A DNA stretch of 64,000 nucleotides from Solirubrobacter deserti (lineage in GTDB: Bacteria; Actinomycetota; Thermoleophilia; Solirubrobacterales; Solirubrobacteraceae), in the NCBI RefSeq assembly GCF_003344625.1, contig NZ_QPKJ02000005.1, positions 496,001-560,000 of the forward strand, in the 5' to 3' direction. The position numbers and the translations under genes were made by a program. Positions 8,035 to 16,277 of the stretch are shown here, piece after piece. Position 1 is the stretch's first letter; each line of letters opens with the position of its first letter. The notes beneath the pieces were generated by a model, which was given only the letters and a program-made list of their open reading frames with translations, did no database searches and was not told where the DNA came from.

Positions 8035-9423
8035 TTGCGCAGACGAGGCGGCATTCGAATGTTGGTTGCGGCCGCTCTCGCGGGCGCGACCGTGTTCGCC
8101 GTGCCCGCGGGCGCGGGCGCCCAGATCGACGGCGCGCCGTTGAACGTGATCGCCGACGGGCTCGGCGGGATCCAGATCCGCCAGGACGGGATCGCGGCCG
8201 GGCTCTTCTATGACCCGGACGAGAACCCGGGCCACGCCGGGCTCGAGATCAAGGAAGGTCCGAACCACTACCCGCTCGAGTCGGGCTTCGACGCCGCGCC
8301 CGGCCGCACGCGGCTCTCGGGCCCGACGCTCGCCGACGGCGGCGCGACCAAGCTCCTGGCGAGCGTCTATACGGTCGGGCCGAACCTGCGGGTGACGGAG
8401 ACGATCTCCTACACCGACAACGTGCCGCAGGTGAACATCGCCTACGACATCGAGAACGTCTCGACGGCGCCGACCTCACTGCGCGCCGGCGCGCTCGCGG
8501 ACCTCTATGTCGGCAACAACGACAGCGGCAACGGCGCGATCGCCGCTACGCCCCCGCGGTTCGTCGGCGGGCGCGAGGAGACGTCCGGGCTCGTGTACGG
8601 GCTCCAGGAGGTCACGCCCTGGCGCGCCTACCAGGAGGGCGACTTCGAGGCCGTCTTCGCCAACTTCGCGGCCGACGGGCTCAACAACACGGTCGACTCC
8701 GCGGCGCCCGACAACGGCGTCGGGGTCGAGTTCGCGCTCGACAACCTCGCCCCGGGTGAGCGGCGCACGATCGACGTCCGCTGGCTGCTCGCGAGCCCCG
8801 CTCCCCCCGGCACGGTCACGCCGCCCGCCCCGAGCGGCAACGGCAACCCCGGCGCGGCCGCGCCGGAGATCGAGCAGCTGCCGCCGCCCGTCACGGGCAA
8901 GACGGTCAACGTCAGCGTCCGCCGGGGCCGCATCTTCATCAAGATCCCGCCCTCGAAGACGTTCGTGGAGCTCAAGGGCGCGATGCAGATCCCGGTGGGC
9001 GCGACCATCGATGCCACCAGGGGCCGCGTGAACCTCGTCTCGACGACCGGCACGGGCGACCAGACGCAGCTCGCCTGGTTCTACGACGGCGTGTTCAAGG
9101 TCGGCCAGACGCGCGGCGCCAAGCCGATCACCGACCTCGCGCTCGCCGAGGCGCTCGCCAAGTGCCCCAAGCGCTCCGGCGGCCGGGCGAGCGCGGCGCA
9201 GAAGAAAAAGAAGACGCGCAAGCTGTGGGGCGAGGGCAAGGGCGCGTTCCGCACGTCGGGCAAGTACAGCTCGGCGACCGTGCGCGGCACCAAGTGGCTC
9301 GTCACCGACCGCTGCGACGGGACGCTGACCCGGGTCACCCAGGGCTCCGTCCTCGTCCGCGACTTCAAGCGCAAGCGCAACGTGGTCGTCCGGGCCGGGA
9401 AGCAGTACCTGGCGCGTCGCTAG
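8035..9423 (+). CDS. Secreted protein with C-terminal FecR-like domain, function unknown
   Basis: About 462 residues. From TTG 8035 the N-terminus LRRRGGIRMLVAAALAG followed by VFAVPAGAGAQ is a good Sec signal peptide with AxA-type cleavage. ATG 8059 and TTG 7996 are alternatives. The mature part is first a beta-rich domain of about 230 residues, then a Pro-rich linker (PPGTVTPPAPSGNGNPGAAA), a region starting VRRGRIFIKIPPSK, a basic KKKKKTRK stretch, and a C-terminal unit GKYSSATVRGTKWLVTDRC followed by GTLTRVTQGSVLVRD. That last unit resembles a FecR-type beta domain and has one Cys. I do not recognise a function. It is followed at once by a DUF3307 gene. Confidence 0.78.
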   Translation: MRRRGGIRMLVAAALAGATVFAVPAGAGAQIDGAPLNVIADGLGGIQIRQDGIAAGLFYDPDENPGHAGLEIKEGPNHYPLESGFDAAPGRTRLSGPTLADGGATKLLASVYTVGPNLRVTETISYTDNVPQVNIAYDIENVSTAPTSLRAGALADLYVGNNDSGNGAIAATPPRFVGGREETSGLVYGLQEVTPWRAYQEGDFEAVFANFAADGLNNTVDSAAPDNGVGVEFALDNLAPGERRTIDVRWLLASPAPPGTVTPPAPSGNGNPGAAAPEIEQLPPPVTGKTVNVSVRRGRIFIKIPPSKTFVELKGAMQIPVGATIDATRGRVNLVSTTGTGDQTQLAWFYDGVFKVGQTRGAKPITDLALAEALAKCPKRSGGRASAAQKKKKTRKLWGEGKGAFRTSGKYSSATVRGTKWLVTDRCDGTLTRVTQGSVLVRDFKRKRNVVVRAGKQYLARR

Positions 9424-9818
9424 TGAGCTGGGTCTCCGTCCTCGCGGCGTTCCTCGTCGCCCACATGGCGGGTGACTATCTCCTCCAGACGGACTGGCAG
9501 GCGCGCCACAAACGCGGCGGGCTCGGCAGCGACCCGGTCGCGCGGCGCGCGCTGCTCACCCACGTCACGACGTACACGCTCGCGTTCCTGCCCGCGCTGA
9601 TCTGGATCGGCGGCGAGCTCGAGCCGGCGTGGGCGGTGATCGCCGGCGCGCTCGTGTTCATCCCGCACCTGATGATCGACGACGGCCGGCTCGTGAGCCT
9701 GTACCTCGTGCGCGTCAAGCGCGCGGACGGTCTGAACCTGGCGCTCGCGGCGGCGGTCGACCAGTCGTTCCACGTGCTCTCGCTGTTCCTGGTCGCGCTG
9801 CTCGTGGCGGCGGCATGA
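9423..9818 (+). CDS. DUF3307 membrane protein
   Basis: A 131-residue membrane protein with four predicted helices. It matches DUF3307: AHMAGDYLLQTDWQARHK near the N-terminus, HVTTYTLAFLPALIWIGG, then HLMIDDGR and AVDQSFHVLSLFLVALL. The conserved acidic and His residues inside or next to helices suggest a metal or proton site, but the family has no established function. The start is GTG 9423, overlapping the last base of the upstream TAG. The next gene overlaps its stop by ATGA, so the three genes are probably co-transcribed. Confidence 0.8.
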   Translation: MSWVSVLAAFLVAHMAGDYLLQTDWQARHKRGGLGSDPVARRALLTHVTTYTLAFLPALIWIGGELEPAWAVIAGALVFIPHLMIDDGRLVSLYLVRVKRADGLNLALAAAVDQSFHVLSLFLVALLVAAA

Positions 9819-12715
9819 GGCGTCCCGGCGGCATGGCGCTGGTCGCGATCGCGCTGATCGCCGCGACGGTCGGGTTCGTCTTCCACGGCACGGGCTGGCT
9901 CGGCGGGGCCGAGCGGGCGAGCGTCGACACGCGCTTCTCGATCCGCGGCGAGCGAGAGGCGTCCAAGGACGTCGTGATCGTCGCGATGGACGACGCCACG
10001 CTGAAGGCCGCGGGCCGCTACCCGCTCGACCGCCGCAGCCACGCGCGGGTGATCCGCAACCTGACCAAGGCGGGCGCCGGCGTCCTCGCCTACGACGTCC
10101 AGTTCACGGAGGAGAGCGACAACCCCGACTCCGACAACGCGCTGATCGAAGCGGTCGCGGACTCGCCCCGGGTCGTGCTCGCCACCACCGAGGTCGCCGA
10201 CGACGGGACCACGCAGATCTTCGGCGGGGGCCATGGGATCGCGTACAGCGGCGCCACCGAGTCGGCCTCGCTGCTGCCGGCCGACGGCGACGGCGTGCTG
10301 CGCCAGATGTCCATGAACATCAAGGGCCTGCCGACGTTGTCGGTCGCCGCGGTCCGGGCGCTGCCGAGCTTCCGCGGCCTGATCGCGTCGGACGGACGGC
10401 GTCCGGTCGACTGGGCCGGGCCCGCGGGCACGTTCCGGCAGCTGCGTTTCTCCGACGTGGAACGCAACGCGTTCCCGGCGGCCGACGTGCGCGGCAAGCT
10501 CGTGGTCGTGGGCGCCACGGCGCAGGCGGGGAAGGACTTCCACCGCACGCCGGTCGACGACCACATGCCCGGCCCGGAGGCCACCGCCAACGCGGCGGCG
10601 ACGGCGCTGGCCGGCTTCCCGTTGCAGGCGTCCGGGTGGTGGCTGGACGCGCTGGCGATCCTCGCGCTGGCGCTCGTGGTCCCGCTCGTCTGCCGCTGGT
10701 TCGGGACGATGCCGGCGGTCATCGCCGGCGTGCTGGCGGTCGCGGTGTTCCTCCTCGTCGCACAGGTCCTGTTCAACCGCGGCACGATCGTGTCGGTCGT
10801 CCCGCCGCTGGCCGCCGCGGCCGCGGCGCTCGTCCTGACGCCGTTCGCGCACGTGCCGTCGCGGGTCCCGCTCGGCGGCCCGCTGGAACGGCTCGGCCCG
10901 CGCGGCGCCAACCCGCGCACGCGGCGGCTGGTGGCCGGCTCGCTGCTCGGGGCCGCGGCGTTGATCGTCGGGCTGGTGCTGGTCCTGCAGGCCACGCACG
11001 CGCTCGAGCGGCTGGAGCTCTCGACCGTCAACTACCGCTTCGACGTGCGCGGCAGCGAAGGCCCGGACGAGGAGCAGGTGCTCGTCGCGATCGACGAGTA
11101 CACGTACACGGCCCCGCCCAAGCCCACGTGGCCGTTCGACCGGCACGACCATGCCGACGCCATCCGCAACCTGCTGGACGCGGGCGCCAAGGTCATCGCC
11201 TACGACGTGCAGTTCAGCGAGCGCAGCGACGACAAGCGGGCCGACGCAGCGCTGGAGGCTGCGATCGAGGCGGCGCGGGGCAAGATCGTGCTGGCCACCA
11301 CCGAGGTCCGCGCGGACGGCTCCTACGAGGTCTTCGGGAACCCGCACCGGCGCGGACAGCCCGGGCCGCTGATGAGCTTCTCCGGGTTCCCCACCGACGA
11401 CGACGCGAAGATCCGGCGCGTCTCACGCGACAAGGACGGCCTGCCGTCGTTGAGCGTCGAGGTGGCGCGGCTCGCGAGCGGTCGCCCGGTCACGCCGCCG
11501 ACCGCGGAGGACAACTGGATCGACTTCCCCGGGCCGCCGGAGACCCGGCGCACGATCAGCTTCGCCAAGGTGCGCGACGGCCTCTTCGACCCATCGGTCG
11601 TGCGCGGCAAGATCGTCATGGTCGGCGCCACGGCCAACGTCAATCAGGATCGCCACAGCACGTCCACCAGCGGCAACACGCTGATGGCCGGGCCGGAGAT
11701 CCATATGGCGGCGGTCCGGACCGCGCTCGAGGGGTACCCGCTGCGCTCCGGGCCGGGGTGGCTGAACGTGCTCGCGGTCGTGCTGCTCGGCCTGCTCGCG
11801 CCGATCGCGGGGCTGCGCCTGAGGGTCGGTCCCGCACTGGCGATCGGCGCCGCGGGCATCGGGGTCCTGCTGGTCGGGTCGCAGGTGCTGTTCCAGTCCG
11901 AGGGCGTGATCAACCACGTCGCTTACCCCTTCATCGCCGGCCTGGCCGCGATGCTCGTCACCGGCATCGTGCACGGGTTGACCACCGCGCTCGAGCGCGA
12001 GCAGGCGCGCGACGCGTTCGCGCGCTTCGTGCCCGAGGCCGTCGTGGACCAGGTGCTGGCCGACGCCGACGGCGTCCGTCTCGGCGGCGTGCGCGGCGAG
12101 GCGACGGTCATGTTCAGCGACCTGCGCGGCTTCACGAGCTTCAGCGAGACGCTCGAGCCGGAGCGGGTGATCGAGGCGCTCAACAAGTACCTGACCGAGA
12201 TGAGCGAGGCGATCCTCGACCACGGCGGGACGCTGGTGGCCTACATGGGCGACGGCATCATGGCCGTGTTCGGCGCGCCCCTGAAGGCCGCAGACCACGC
12301 CGACCGTGCGCTGGACGCGGCCCGGGACATGCTCTCGCGGATGGACGGCTTCAACGGCTGGCTGCGCGAGCAGGGACTGCACGACGGCTTCAAGATGGGG
12401 ATCGGGTTGAACTCCGGGCCCGTCATGTCCGGCAACGTCGGCTCCGAGCGCCGGCTCGAGTACACCGCGCTCGGCGACACCACCAACACGGCCGCGCGCC
12501 TGGAGGGCATGACCAAGGGAACGCCGCACCAGCTCTACGTCGCCGACTCGACCAAGCAGGCGCTCACGCGCCCGGTCGACGACCTGGTCGAGGTCGGCGA
12601 GGCCGAGGTCCGCGGGCGCAAGGCGAAGGTCAAGCTGTGGTCGCTGCGCGAGTCGGCCGCGCTCGCCGCGGAGGAACCGGAGCTCGCCGCGAACGCGACG
12701 CAGCGGGAGCCGTAA
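9815..12715 (+). CDS. Class III adenylate cyclase with two CHASE2 sensor domains
   Basis: A 966-residue membrane enzyme. A first extracytoplasmic CHASE2 domain (about 30-265, with VIVAMDDATLKAAGRYPLDR and GVLAYDVQFTE) is followed by three membrane helices. A second CHASE2 domain (about 395-650, with VLVAIDEYTY and AKVIAYDVQFSERS) follows, then another set of helices and the catalytic domain from about 760. In the cyclase, FSDLRGFTSFSE and GDGIMAVFGAP supply the two metal-binding aspartates, and LEYTALGDTTNTAARLE holds the Asn and Arg for the transition state. It makes cAMP in response to an outside signal. ATG 9815 overlaps the stop of DUF3307. Usual members have one CHASE2 domain; the duplication is clear here. 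Confidence 0.9.
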   Translation: MRRPGGMALVAIALIAATVGFVFHGTGWLGGAERASVDTRFSIRGEREASKDVVIVAMDDATLKAAGRYPLDRRSHARVIRNLTKAGAGVLAYDVQFTEESDNPDSDNALIEAVADSPRVVLATTEVADDGTTQIFGGGHGIAYSGATESASLLPADGDGVLRQMSMNIKGLPTLSVAAVRALPSFRGLIASDGRRPVDWAGPAGTFRQLRFSDVERNAFPAADVRGKLVVVGATAQAGKDFHRTPVDDHMPGPEATANAAATALAGFPLQASGWWLDALAILALALVVPLVCRWFGTMPAVIAGVLAVAVFLLVAQVLFNRGTIVSVVPPLAAAAAALVLTPFAHVPSRVPLGGPLERLGPRGANPRTRRLVAGSLLGAAALIVGLVLVLQATHALERLELSTVNYRFDVRGSEGPDEEQVLVAIDEYTYTAPPKPTWPFDRHDHADAIRNLLDAGAKVIAYDVQFSERSDDKRADAALEAAIEAARGKIVLATTEVRADGSYEVFGNPHRRGQPGPLMSFSGFPTDDDAKIRRVSRDKDGLPSLSVEVARLASGRPVTPPTAEDNWIDFPGPPETRRTISFAKVRDGLFDPSVVRGKIVMVGATANVNQDRHSTSTSGNTLMAGPEIHMAAVRTALEGYPLRSGPGWLNVLAVVLLGLLAPIAGLRLRVGPALAIGAAGIGVLLVGSQVLFQSEGVINHVAYPFIAGLAAMLVTGIVHGLTTALEREQARDAFARFVPEAVVDQVLADADGVRLGGVRGEATVMFSDLRGFTSFSETLEPERVIEALNKYLTEMSEAILDHGGTLVAYMGDGIMAVFGAPLKAADHADRALDAARDMLSRMDGFNGWLREQGLHDGFKMGIGLNSGPVMSGNVGSERRLEYTALGDTTNTAARLEGMTKGTPHQLYVADSTKQALTRPVDDLVEVGEAEVRGRKAKVKLWSLRESAALAAEEPELAANATQREP

Positions 12716-12748
12716 CGAAACCGTGCCGTCTGGTCATCTCAGTGGCAG

Positions 12749-13285
12749 ATGACCAGCGACGCTGTCCTGATGGCGCGCGCCCGCGGCGACGCGGGCGCGT
12801 TCCGCGAGCTCTATGACCGCTACTCGGATCGGGTGCTCGCCTACCACCTGCGACGCTCGCGCGACGAGGAGGCCGCGCACGAGCTGACCGCCGAGACGTT
12901 CGCGCAGGCGTGGCTCGTGCGGGCGCGCTTCCGCGACGAGTGCGACGGAAGCGCCGGGCCCTGGCTGTTCGGGATCGCCCGCAACGTGCTCCTGCAGTCC
13001 GTGCGCCGCCGCCAGCTCGAGCACGCCGCCCGCGAGCGGCTGGGGATGCAGGTGGCGACGCCCGCGCCGGCGCCGGACGAGACCTGGCTGGACGGGCTCG
13101 ACGAGGCGCTCGACGCGCTCCCGCCCAGCCAGCGCGAAGCGATCCGCCTGCGCGTCGTCGACGACCTGGCCTACGACGAAGTCGCCGCGTCCCTCGGCAC
13201 CACGCCCGCCGCGGCGCGCGTCCGCGTGCACCGCGGGCTGGCGGCGTTGCGCACCCGACTGTCTTCCAAGCAGGAGGCCCGATGA
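12749..13285 (+). CDS. ECF-type RNA polymerase sigma factor
   Basis: A 178-residue sigma-70 family protein of the ECF group. Region 2 runs FRELYDRYSDRVLAYHLRRS and then ELTAETFAQAWLVRARF; region 4 runs LDALPPSQREAIRLRVVDD and then YDEVAASLGTTPAAARVRVHR. No C-terminal extension. The start is ATG 12749. Its stop overlaps the next start as ATGA, and the next gene encodes a basic protein with a membrane or signal segment, the usual position for an anti-sigma partner. Confidence 0.93.
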   Translation: MTSDAVLMARARGDAGAFRELYDRYSDRVLAYHLRRSRDEEAAHELTAETFAQAWLVRARFRDECDGSAGPWLFGIARNVLLQSVRRRQLEHAARERLGMQVATPAPAPDETWLDGLDEALDALPPSQREAIRLRVVDDLAYDEVAASLGTTPAAARVRVHRGLAALRTRLSSKQEAR

Positions 13286-13746
13286 CCGGCCGGCTCATGT
13301 CCATCGGCGACGACCTCGAGCGCGCGACCCAGCAGGACCTGCGCGGCCGCCGACGCCGCCGGCGCGTTCTCACCGGCGCGGCGTGCGCGGCGCTGCTGGC
13401 GCCGGGCGCGGCGCTCGCCGGCGGCCTGCTCTCCACCGAGGACGTCGAGCAGTCGCTGCCCCGCGGCACCAAGTTCCTCGTCGGCACCAGCCCGCAGTGC
13501 GAGGTCGTCCGGGAAGGCGTCGAGTACCACTGCACGATCGAGGGCGAGTTCCAGAGCGAGATCGCGGACCTCAAGGGCACCGTCGAGCCGACGGTCGACG
13601 CGACCAAGCACGTCAACGGCGGGTGCCGCAGCCTGCGCTCGGACGGGCGCGAATGGCGCTGCTACATCGGGCGCGAAGCGGTCCGCCAGGAGATCATCGG
13701 CCCGGACTTCCTGGGCGACTACGCCCCCGCGCCCGGCGTCGGTTGA
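13282..13746 (+). CDS. Membrane-anchored or exported protein coupled to ECF sigma factor (possible anti-sigma/partner)
   Basis: A 154-residue protein with a cytoplasmic-looking N-terminus (ISIGDD-like acidic start, then RGRRRRRRVLTG), one hydrophobic segment ACAALLAPGAALAGGLL, and an outer domain of about 100 residues with four Cys (SPQCEVV, YHCTIEG, GGCRSL, WRCYIGR) that could form two disulphides. A strong ribosome site AGGAGG (13272-13277) precedes ATG 13282. It has no ZAS zinc motif, so calling it an anti-sigma factor rests only on gene order. It may instead be the target or sensor of the sigma pathway. Confidence 0.7.
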   Translation: MTGRLMSIGDDLERATQQDLRGRRRRRRVLTGAACAALLAPGAALAGGLLSTEDVEQSLPRGTKFLVGTSPQCEVVREGVEYHCTIEGEFQSEIADLKGTVEPTVDATKHVNGGCRSLRSDGREWRCYIGREAVRQEIIGPDFLGDYAPAPGVG

Positions 13747-13754
13747 CATGAGCG

Positions 13755-15137
13755 TCAGCCAGCCCCGCTGAGGTGGCGTAGCGCGCTCATCGAAGGCTGG
13801 AACAGGTACTCGCCGCCGCGCAGGGTCACGAAGCGGGGCTGCGGCTTGAGGAAGTGCGGCGGGTGGCCCTGGATCGTCATCTTGCCTTCGGTCCCGTGCG
13901 GCTCGCCGACGAGGAAGTCCTTGTCGCGGCCGAGGCCGAACGGGTCGCCGTCGTCGATCCAGAGCGCCTGGACCGTCTCGAACTGGCGCCAGATGTCGGC
14001 CTGGAAGCAGACGAACACGAGGCCGCGGTCGGTGCCGTCGTCCTCCGTCGCGCCGGGTGGGAGTGGCTTGCCGTAGGCGCGACCGCGGCGCACGAGCCGG
14101 TGGCGGTTGGACAGGCGGCCGTCGAAGAAGCCGGCCGAGTCGCGCGGGTTGGCGCGGCGGATGTGCGCGCCGAGCGGGCACTTGAAGCCGTCCGGGTCGT
14201 CGGCGTAGCCGAAGTTGTTCAGCCGGGCGGGGTCGGAGGCGATCGCGGCGTCGGGCGAGCCGGGGGAGAGCGCCAGCGGCGTGCCGTCGGGCCAGCGGCC
14301 GACGATCTTGGCGGCGAGCTGGCGCGGGCCGCCCGGGTAGCTCTGGGCGTCGACGAAGCGCCGGAAGGCGGCGGTGTCCATGGCCAGCTTGCGGTAGACG
14401 ACGAACGTGCCGTTGCGCTCGAAGGGGGCGAGCGGCGCGGCGGGCAGCGTGCCGTCCTCGTCCTCGTAGCCGAGGAGGATCTCGCCCGTGGCGAGCTCGC
14501 GCCAGCCGCCGGCGCCGTCGGGCTGGCCGTCGCCGGGCCGCGGCTCGACGCCCGCGCCGCGCACCGCGGGCTGCGCGATGCCGTCGAAGAAGCCGAAGTG
14601 GTCCTTGCCGCCGGGCAGCGCCTCCGCGCGCTGCAGGTGCACGAGCGTCACGGCCTGCTGGCGCTCGTCCTCGCCGATCACCGACCGCACGGCCGCGGTC
14701 AGGTGCTCCCAGTCGACTGCGTAGACCGTCACGAGCACGTGCGCGCCACCCGTGCCCAGCCCGTCCTCCCACTCGCTGGGCGCGCTCGGGCCGCGGTCGC
14801 CGAGCCGCTCGGCGCGCGCCGCCATCCCCTCCCGGAACGCCTCCGGGAACGACTCGAGCAGGTTCGGCGAAAGTCCGAGCGCGGACAACCCCGAGAACGT
14901 GAACGCGACGTTCATCGCCGTCTCGGGCACGCCGTCGCGCCACGGTTCGGCGGTCATCACCTGCGGCAGCATCCGCCGCATCAGCGCGCGCGCCGCGTCG
15001 ACGTCGACGATCCGCAGGAACAGGTACGCGGCCGCGGGATGCGTGTAGCCGCGCAGGACGTTGCCCTGGATGTCGCCGAGGTCGATGTCCGCGCGTCGTG
15101 GCTTGCGGCGCGGGACGTTGGGCGGGCGGCCGAGCAT
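13755..15137 (-). CDS. DyP-type heme peroxidase
   Basis: A 460-residue dye-decolourising peroxidase. It has the diagnostic GFFDG (182-186, distal Asp185), the heme-proximal His324 in PLGAHIRRANPRD, a distal Arg in LVRRGRAYG, and the C-terminal GLVFVCFQADIWRQFE. No Tat signal is seen, so it is probably cytoplasmic or encapsulated. Length and sequence fit the longer DyP classes. It is the last gene of a tight five-gene operon running down from 18755. Its start abuts the stop of the 209-residue unknown gene at 15137. The electron donor is unknown; upstream genes suggest a lipid or sterol-like substrate (inference). Confidence 0.92.
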   Translation of the reverse strand: MLGRPPNVPRRKPRRADIDLGDIQGNVLRGYTHPAAAYLFLRIVDVDAARALMRRMLPQVMTAEPWRDGVPETAMNVAFTFSGLSALGLSPNLLESFPEAFREGMAARAERLGDRGPSAPSEWEDGLGTGGAHVLVTVYAVDWEHLTAAVRSVIGEDERQQAVTLVHLQRAEALPGGKDHFGFFDGIAQPAVRGAGVEPRPGDGQPDGAGGWRELATGEILLGYEDEDGTLPAAPLAPFERNGTFVVYRKLAMDTAAFRRFVDAQSYPGGPRQLAAKIVGRWPDGTPLALSPGSPDAAIASDPARLNNFGYADDPDGFKCPLGAHIRRANPRDSAGFFDGRLSNRHRLVRRGRAYGKPLPPGATEDDGTDRGLVFVCFQADIWRQFETVQALWIDDGDPFGLGRDKDFLVGEPHGTEGKMTIQGHPPHFLKPQPRFVTLRGGEYLFQPSMSALRHLSGAG

Positions 15138-15766
15138 CAGCGCCGAGCTCTCGCAGCGGCGGAAGAAGGAGCCCCCCGGGCGGGTTCTTCCAGCGAATCG
15201 AGCCCTCCGGGCCGGAATTCGCCCTTGAAGCGCTCGTGCAGCTCGGCGGCGGACAGGCCCTGCGCCTCGACGGCGAAGTCGATCACCCGCTCACGCAGCG
15301 CCAGGGCGTGGCGCACCTCGTGCACGGTCGCGTTCGGCAGCGCGCTCCGGAAGAGCCCGGGCCGGGCCTGGATCGAGCGCACCCACCCCAGGAACGCGCC
15401 CGCCTGCGTGCGGCCGGGGTAGCCGACGCAGCGGCCCCACCACTGGTCGCACTCCGGCACGCGCTTGCGCAACGCCTCCACGTACGGCTCGAGGTCACCG
15501 TCGATCGTGCTCGTGAAGACGAGGTGCGTGTGCTGCAACTCGTCGCGCTTGGTCTGATCGGGCCCCTGGTGCACGAGCGCGCGAAACAGCTGCACGCGGG
15601 CGATGTGGAGCGTGTCGATGCGCGCGAACGGGCTGTCCGGGCCGACCGGCAGCGCGCCCAGGTAGGCCTCGAGCTCGTCGGCGCGCCCGTCCTGCACGCG
15701 CGCGAACGTCGTCAGCGCGTACGCGCTCCCGACGCGGTGGCCGCTCTCAGAGATGCGCCTGAGCAT
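15137..15766 (-). CDS. Conserved protein of the DyP operon, function unknown
   Basis: A 209-residue protein with no signal peptide or membrane segment. The first half (YALTTFARVQDGRADELEAY, then RIDTLHIARVQLFRALVHQG and LQHTHLVFTSTIDGD) has alternating strands and helices like a dimeric ferredoxin-like barrel of the chlorite-dismutase/DyP superfamily. The motif CDQWWGRCVGYPG is striking, with two Cys and two Trp. It overlaps the upstream gene by 20 bp and shares its stop base with the DyP start. Likely a partner or second redox component of the peroxidase; this is inferred from fold impression and operon position only. Confidence 0.72.
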   Translation of the reverse strand: MLRRISESGHRVGSAYALTTFARVQDGRADELEAYLGALPVGPDSPFARIDTLHIARVQLFRALVHQGPDQTKRDELQHTHLVFTSTIDGDLEPYVEALRKRVPECDQWWGRCVGYPGRTQAGAFLGWVRSIQARPGLFRSALPNATVHEVRHALALRERVIDFAVEAQGLSAAELHERFKGEFRPGGLDSLEEPARGAPSSAAARARR

Positions 15767-16277
15767 CGCTCAGGAAGCGCTCCCATGCGGCCTTGAACTG
15801 CTCGGGCGGCAGATCGGGATCGAGCTCGGCGAAGCGGTCGCGCACGGCCAGCGCGCCCGAGACCATGCGCGTGGAGTCGTCCGCGTGCGCGCAGTAGTAC
15901 GTGCCGCCCTCCATCGAGTTCTTCGCGATCCAGGCCTTCAGCGGCTCGGCGGGCGGCGGCGCCGGGAAGCCCGGGCCGCGCCCCCAGGTGACGCGGATGT
16001 CGAGCGGGATCACGTACGCGAAGGCGTCGATGTAGTGCTGCCAGGGCCCGTCGAAATTGCTCTCGAAGTACAGGTACTGGTAGTTCAGGTGCTCGCCCTC
16101 GAGGCCTGGCACGATCGTCCAGCGCACGAACTTGATGAAGTTGAACTGCAGGATGTGGCGCGCCATGAACGGCAGGTACCGGGTGACCGGCAGCCCGATC
16201 CGCAGGAACCACACCCACTGCGGGCGGATGGGCGTGAAGAGCGTCAGGCCGGTCATCCGGCCGTGGACGTTGCCCAT
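15747..16277 (-). CDS. Conserved protein of the DyP operon, function unknown
   Basis: A 176-residue protein rich in aromatic residues. Near the N-terminus PQWVWFLRIGLPVTRYLPF and HILQFNFIKFVRWTIVP are hydrophobic with Arg and Trp, which suggests membrane-surface contact. The core FESNFDGPWQHYIDAFAYV with LDIRVTWGRGPGFPGP-like text looks like a conserved block, and GTYYCAHADDSTRMV follows. I recognise no domain. The start abuts the stop of the 474-residue gene with no gap, so the two are surely co-expressed. Confidence 0.72.
   Translation of the reverse strand: MGNVHGRMTGLTLFTPIRPQWVWFLRIGLPVTRYLPFMARHILQFNFIKFVRWTIVPGLEGEHLNYQYLYFESNFDGPWQHYIDAFAYVIPLDIRVTWGRGPGFPAPPPAEPLKAWIAKNSMEGGTYYCAHADDSTRMVSGALAVRDRFAELDPDLPPEQFKAAWERFLSDAQAHL

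Noticed and set aside
7951..8268. N-terminal extension of the GNAT gene to 8268
   Set aside because: The added 106 residues read like a shadow frame of the divergent secreted-protein gene and cross its promoter and signal peptide.
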